From the NCBI RefSeq assembly GCF_019097595.1, contig NC_080715.1, forward strand, positions 24,960,573 through 25,024,572: a stretch of 64,000 nt of DNA, in the 5' to 3' direction. The notes below the pieces were generated by a model. That model ran no database searches. It was not told where the DNA came from and worked only from the letters and a program-made list of their open reading frames with translations. The DNA comes from Hemibagrus wyckioides (lineage: Eukaryota; Chordata; Actinopteri; Siluriformes; Bagridae). Below, piece after piece: positions 59,464-64,000 of this stretch; position 1 is the first letter of the stretch, and each line of letters begins with the position of its first letter. The position numbers and the translations under genes are program-made.

Positions 59464-61061
59464 GAATGTTCTGGTAGAAGCTGTGTTACAATGACAGACC
59501 TCCTCGGGTCAAACACTCGTACCTCAGAACCATGTGTCTATTTCACTCATATCACACACACACACACACACAGTTGACAGATGTGATGAAATTGATATAT
59601 CACCTGTATTATAGCAAGGCAGAGGCACTAACAGAGAAGATATCATGGTGACCATACACCAAAAACTCAATGTCCAGGTAATAATTATCAAATTAAATAG
59701 TGTAAAGATCAGGACAATTTCACAGCAGTCTGATAATAATAGATCAGAGAGTAGAGTAGAGATGTCAGCACAGTTTTACTTTACAGAAAAAGGGAACATC
59801 AGCAATAACAAGACTGTACATAAGAATTAAATAAATTAAAAAAACTAATATCGCAAGAGAAAATAGAAAAATAAGCTACGGATAAGGTATGAAGTACAAA
59901 ACAATTATTTAAAAAACAGTGAAAAAAAACTGCTTTATCTCTGCCATCATAAAATGAAAGTTTGGCTTTGAAAAATTAATGACTTTGCTCTTATTGGCTT
60001 TATTTGTAAGCTAATAATACACCATACTGATGCACCATATGTATGTGTTTAGCAGAAATTAAAAAGTTAACTATTTAAACTAATTCCTGTATGCACAGAT
60101 TAGAAATTCTGCCCTCCAAGATTGCGACAGTATTGACAAAAGAGGACTGGCCCAATAAAGCAACTATCTACAGGTTTGTGCACCTGTGTAATATCTGAGT
60201 TATCTTTACTTAGCAATTTAATGATGAAAAGAAAATGTAGATTTTTGTCTGTTTTCTCTTATTTTTTATCATCGCTACACTTTTACCTCATCTGTGCTAG
60301 CTACTTCAATCCATTGCTAGCATCAATCAATAGCCATTGCAATTTCCCACATCTAAACCATAATCCATTTAAATTCACCATATATAAAAAAAATAAACAT
60401 GTAATCCTTATAATGTTCTCTAAAAGGTGAAAAAATGAATAGGTTTAAAAAAACAAACAAAAAAACACAAACTGTGTTCATCACAGTAACTGATTTAAGT
60501 ATTATTTTTAAGCTCAGTGTCAATAAGAAGAGCGCCATGTCAATAGTGGGAACTGCTTTCTACAATGCCATCATTCTTGTTTATATTAATAAGCACTCGT
60601 TTCAAATGCAATCCAAAACACTGAGAAACCCCACATTCAGAAAGCAGCAGAGGAGGAGAGAATAACAAAAGACCAGAATGCTTGTTAGAGAAAAACAGAT
60701 GGCCTTTAAACTCAATGGAGACCCCAAGGGAAAGCATATAGAAGCAGTATTTACACTTCAGATGTGTGGGTGTGGGTGTAAAAAGTGATAAAAAAAAAAT
60801 CAAGTGTATTAAAAGTATTTTTCGTCACAAATATATATCAGTATCTTCTGTCACACACATTCACAAAGACACATCACTTAGCAATGGCATGTAGTATATA
60901 GATGACATCACTGACCAGTAAATCCCTGCCCTTTGCATGCGCCAACACACACACACACACACACAGAAAAAGACAGATGTGCAATGTGACCATACTGAAC
61001 ATATACTGTATTTAAATTGTTGATTCAACTGTTTAAAATGATTCCTCTAACAAACACACAC

Positions 61062-61098
<37 letters not shown>

Positions 61099-61364
61099 CA
61101 TACACACACATATGTCTCTCTAGGGGTCTCTCACAGGTGCAGCATTGGCCCCTGGCACACAACCTTATACTGGCACTCATCATCACTATGACAGACAGAC
61201 ATAGACACACACACACACCCTCGGCTCAGCTGATCTCCACCTGAGCCTGCTGCAGTGAAGAGAGAGGAAGGGAGGGAAGGAGGGAGGGAAAGAGGGGCTC
61301 TGACCTAAACTCGCTCTCCACACTACCTCATTCTTTCTCTTTCCTGCTGTGTGTTTTGCATATG

Positions 61365-61395
<31 letters not shown>

Positions 61396-62580
61396 ATAAC
61401 CTTATACCAAATATAACAGTTTTTCTACATCATGGTATACATTAATTTCAAAACATTAAAGGTCATTCACAGGGATCTGTGTCTGGCCAATATCAGCAAT
61501 GAATGCTGGATCAGATAGCAAAGAAAAAATTCAGTTCAATCCTGTAACAAATGGAAAAGACTACTTTGGAACTGGTGACATATTCATCTAAAGAGACATG
61601 ACTGTCTGTGATTTCTTTTGCTAGTATTGATTTCTCTTTGTTAAAAGTATCATACTTATCCTTCAGCTGATTCAAATGCTGCAGAAATACTTTTTTTATT
61701 TATTTATTTTTTATTTCTGCCCACTCTGTAGATACAAATAAAGTGACCTGGTTATAAATTGTCAGAAATTGTCTATTATTTTCTCGTGTTTTTATTGGCA
61801 CCAGTAAGAATAATGTTAACTTAGCACTATAATCTCTCAGCCTTAGCGTTATTGTGTGTGTGTGTGTGTGTGTGAGGGCCGGTGTGTTCAGCAGGACTGA
61901 GCTCAGGTGTGTGGTGCTGATGAGCTTCAGCTGGACAGTAATGGGTGCTGTCCAGTGCTGAGGTCACACTCGTCCAGCTGCGGCTGGAGGAGCCCCGTGC
62001 TCTCCTTCTGTTCCCTCACACTGAGAGTAAGAGACACTCACCTCCATTGGTTGCTTAATGGGCTATGTGTGAGTCCACTGAGGTTATAAATCTGTAAACG
62101 ATAAGATGAATCATAGATCATATAGGAAAGATAATTAATAAATAGTTTGATACTACACCTCAACTTCAATGCTAGGACCCCAAGTGCACTCTGATTTAAA
62201 ATGCAAGCCCTAAATAAGAGAATGGATAAGGATTAGAAGAAATTTTACATAAAAATAGTAATGTCATTGGTCAGTAAAGCTGGAAAGGGCAATACATGAA
62301 ATATTCATATTAAATCTGGACTCTGAGAAAGGCCGCATAAGCTCCATGTTGTTTGGCCCATATGTTGCACATCTGTGTGTGCTGAGCGCACACATGCACG
62401 TTTATGTTTGTTAAAAGACCATGTGTCATGGTATAGCATGGCAGGAGGGATTTTTATTGATTTAGTACTTAAGCTGAATTAAGCTGTGAAAGAGTTTTCC
62501 ATCAATCAAGCTGTCACAACACAAATCGATAGCCGTGGTTCAAGCAGCCTCCCTTTCAACTGCGAACACGAGCCATATTA

Positions 62581-62626
<46 letters not shown>

Positions 62627-63365
62627 TGGTGTGTTAGTGCAGGCTAGAAGTCAGTGTTGAGTTAGATGTCCTGTAACAGTGCACAGAGAAGATAGCTAGA
62701 GCTCAGTCTGTTTAATTCAGTGTACACATGAAGGATGTTTGGGGACTGAAGGTGGGCTGAGACATTTATATTGTATTATAAGTATTTATATATCACACAT
62801 GCTACAGGGAAACAGTCTGCACGGCTTTTCACATTGCACATACAATGCCGATTATGTAAAATGTTATCTTTCATTTCTTCTCCAGTTTTCCACATCTTCT
62901 GTCTTTAGTTGATACCAATTTGAATGAAATAAAAGACTAGTTAAGAGTGTTATCCATGCTCCATACAAATTCTACTCTGCTTATAAAAAGGCTAAGGTAT
63001 AAATTCAAAGAAACACTGCATTTTTGCGGAATTGTGTGTTCATTTAGAACATTTTTAGAAAGCCCTCTTCTTTGCAGTGAGATTTGTTGCTTTCAGAATC
63101 AGAGGGAAAAATACTTTCCATGTGGATTTTTCTGCCCTCATCTTGGAAAACTCTAGCTATAACTGTAAACTCTGGTTGTATTTCGGCATAGCAGGGTGTG
63201 CAGAAACTGATTACATTAGGTCTATTGGTAAAAATGTTTAGTTTAAGCTATACATTATTGAAATGACAATGAAAAACATAATTTTTTCAACAACATTCAT
63301 TGTTTGTACCTGAAATTGAAATGAAACATTGTTTGTCACCTTTTGTTTTTATTTCCTGTTGGCTT

Positions 63366-63401
<36 letters not shown>

Positions 63402-64000
63402 TTGTGCATCTCACTGTTTCACTTCTCTCAACCATCCACTGTTGCAGAATGAGGCATCCTGCTTACATCCATCTCTCCATCCACACATCCATCTTCCTAT
63501 CCTCCAAGCACTATTAGCCAGCTGCCTCACAATACACACACATGCACATGCACACACACTGTTTTCATGTCACAGAGAGAGAGAGAGAGAGAGAGAGAGG
63601 GAGCGAGCCTTTAATTCTGTCAGTAAAATCTTTGCCCCTTTCCCATACTGCTGCCGTGAGTAGCACAGGGGGTGGGGGTGGATTTCTCAGGACACCATAT
63701 GCTCCTTTCTCACATCTGATTCCTACATAATGTGTGCCTATGTCATCATGGGGAGGAGGGAGCGATTGTGTGCTAATGTGTGCCGTGTGTTGCTGACATC
63801 TGGGAAAAATGTTTTTGATCAAGAAAGAAGCATTTACATGCATGAATTCTGCTGGCACAAATACTAGAGGAATATGTCAACACACTTCATGACTATTGAC
63901 CCACTGTCTGAATAAACATACAATCTAACCAATTAAACATGGTATCACACTGGGTCAAAATTCTGTCTTGTTTATAATTATACCACTACATGAACTACAA
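58601..64000. other. gene-free right flank rich in microsatellites
   Basis: No coding exon was recognised. Simple repeats include C/CA runs near 58920-58970, (GA)n at 59424-59465, (CA)n near 60946-60964 and 61056-61093, (GT)n at 61370-61396 and 61851-61874, (CA)n at 62586-62624, (CT)n at 63369-63399 and (GA)n at 63574-63600. Between them lie complex stretches (61880-62090, 62330-62580, 63600-63800) that could be regulatory DNA. Confidence 0.5.
62330..62580. promoter_or_regulatory. candidate enhancer with PBX-HOX and MEIS motifs
   Basis: On the minus strand TGACAG (62511-62516) is followed two bases later by TGATTGATGG (62499-62508), a PBX-HOX consensus of the form TGATNNATGG. Nearby are AATCGATAG (a CUT/ONECUT-like ATCGAT) and several AT-rich homeodomain cores. 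Function is inferred from motifs only. Confidence 0.35.

Noticed and set aside
61017..61244. Open frames across the CA repeat
   Set aside because: Low-complexity Thr-His or Cys-Val strings from simple sequence.
57900..64000. CCKBR, the next gene beside CNGA4 in mammals
   Set aside because: No seven-helix receptor exon was found on either strand; if synteny continues the gene must lie beyond the window.

Overview
The window is eukaryotic nuclear DNA, almost certainly from a teleost fish. It is AT-rich, its genes have GT-AG introns, and it is dense in fish-type Tc1/mariner remnants, tRNA-derived SINEs and microsatellites. The repeat types resemble those of ostariophysans such as catfish or characins, but the species cannot be fixed from this sequence alone.

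Three protein-coding genes can be supported. (1) A minus-strand gene at 4820-7455, with a probable short first coding exon at 9743-9758, encodes a coiled-coil plus NHL beta-propeller protein. It resembles a TRIM-NHL protein without a visible RING or B-box. (2) fhip1b (fam160a2) runs on the minus strand. Its twelve coding exons between 28413 and 18666 join in frame to give 1,140 residues. A 5' UTR extends the first of these exons to about 28753, and a probable non-coding promoter exon lies near 42071-42350, across a 13 kb intron. (3) cnga4, the modulatory alpha subunit of the olfactory cyclic-nucleotide-gated channel, is on the plus strand. Six exons at 49577-53007 are clear, and the N-terminal exon is only tentatively placed at 46090-46205. 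FHIP1B and CNGA4 are also adjacent in mammals (human 11p15.4), so this is conserved microsynteny. The two genes work in different processes: endosome-dynein transport and olfactory transduction.

Layout: 1-4819 gene-free with one MITE; 4820-9850 NHL gene; 9850-12720 a cluster of Tc1 elements with an unusual inverted duplication; 12720-18665 gene-free, possibly including fhip1b 3' UTR; 18666-42350 fhip1b with repeat-bearing introns; 42350-49576 promoter flank and three Tc1-family copies; 49577-53007 cnga4; 53008-64000 no recognisable gene, but several SINE and MITE pieces and stretches that read like conserved regulatory DNA. These include a perfect RFX X-box and a paired PBX-HOX/MEIS motif.

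No RNA gene, CRISPR array or viral gene was found. No clearly new multi-gene system is visible. The most unusual items are fold-back transposons built from a duplicated transposase fragment, the inverted flank duplication around one Tc1 element, and the NHL protein that lacks a RING.
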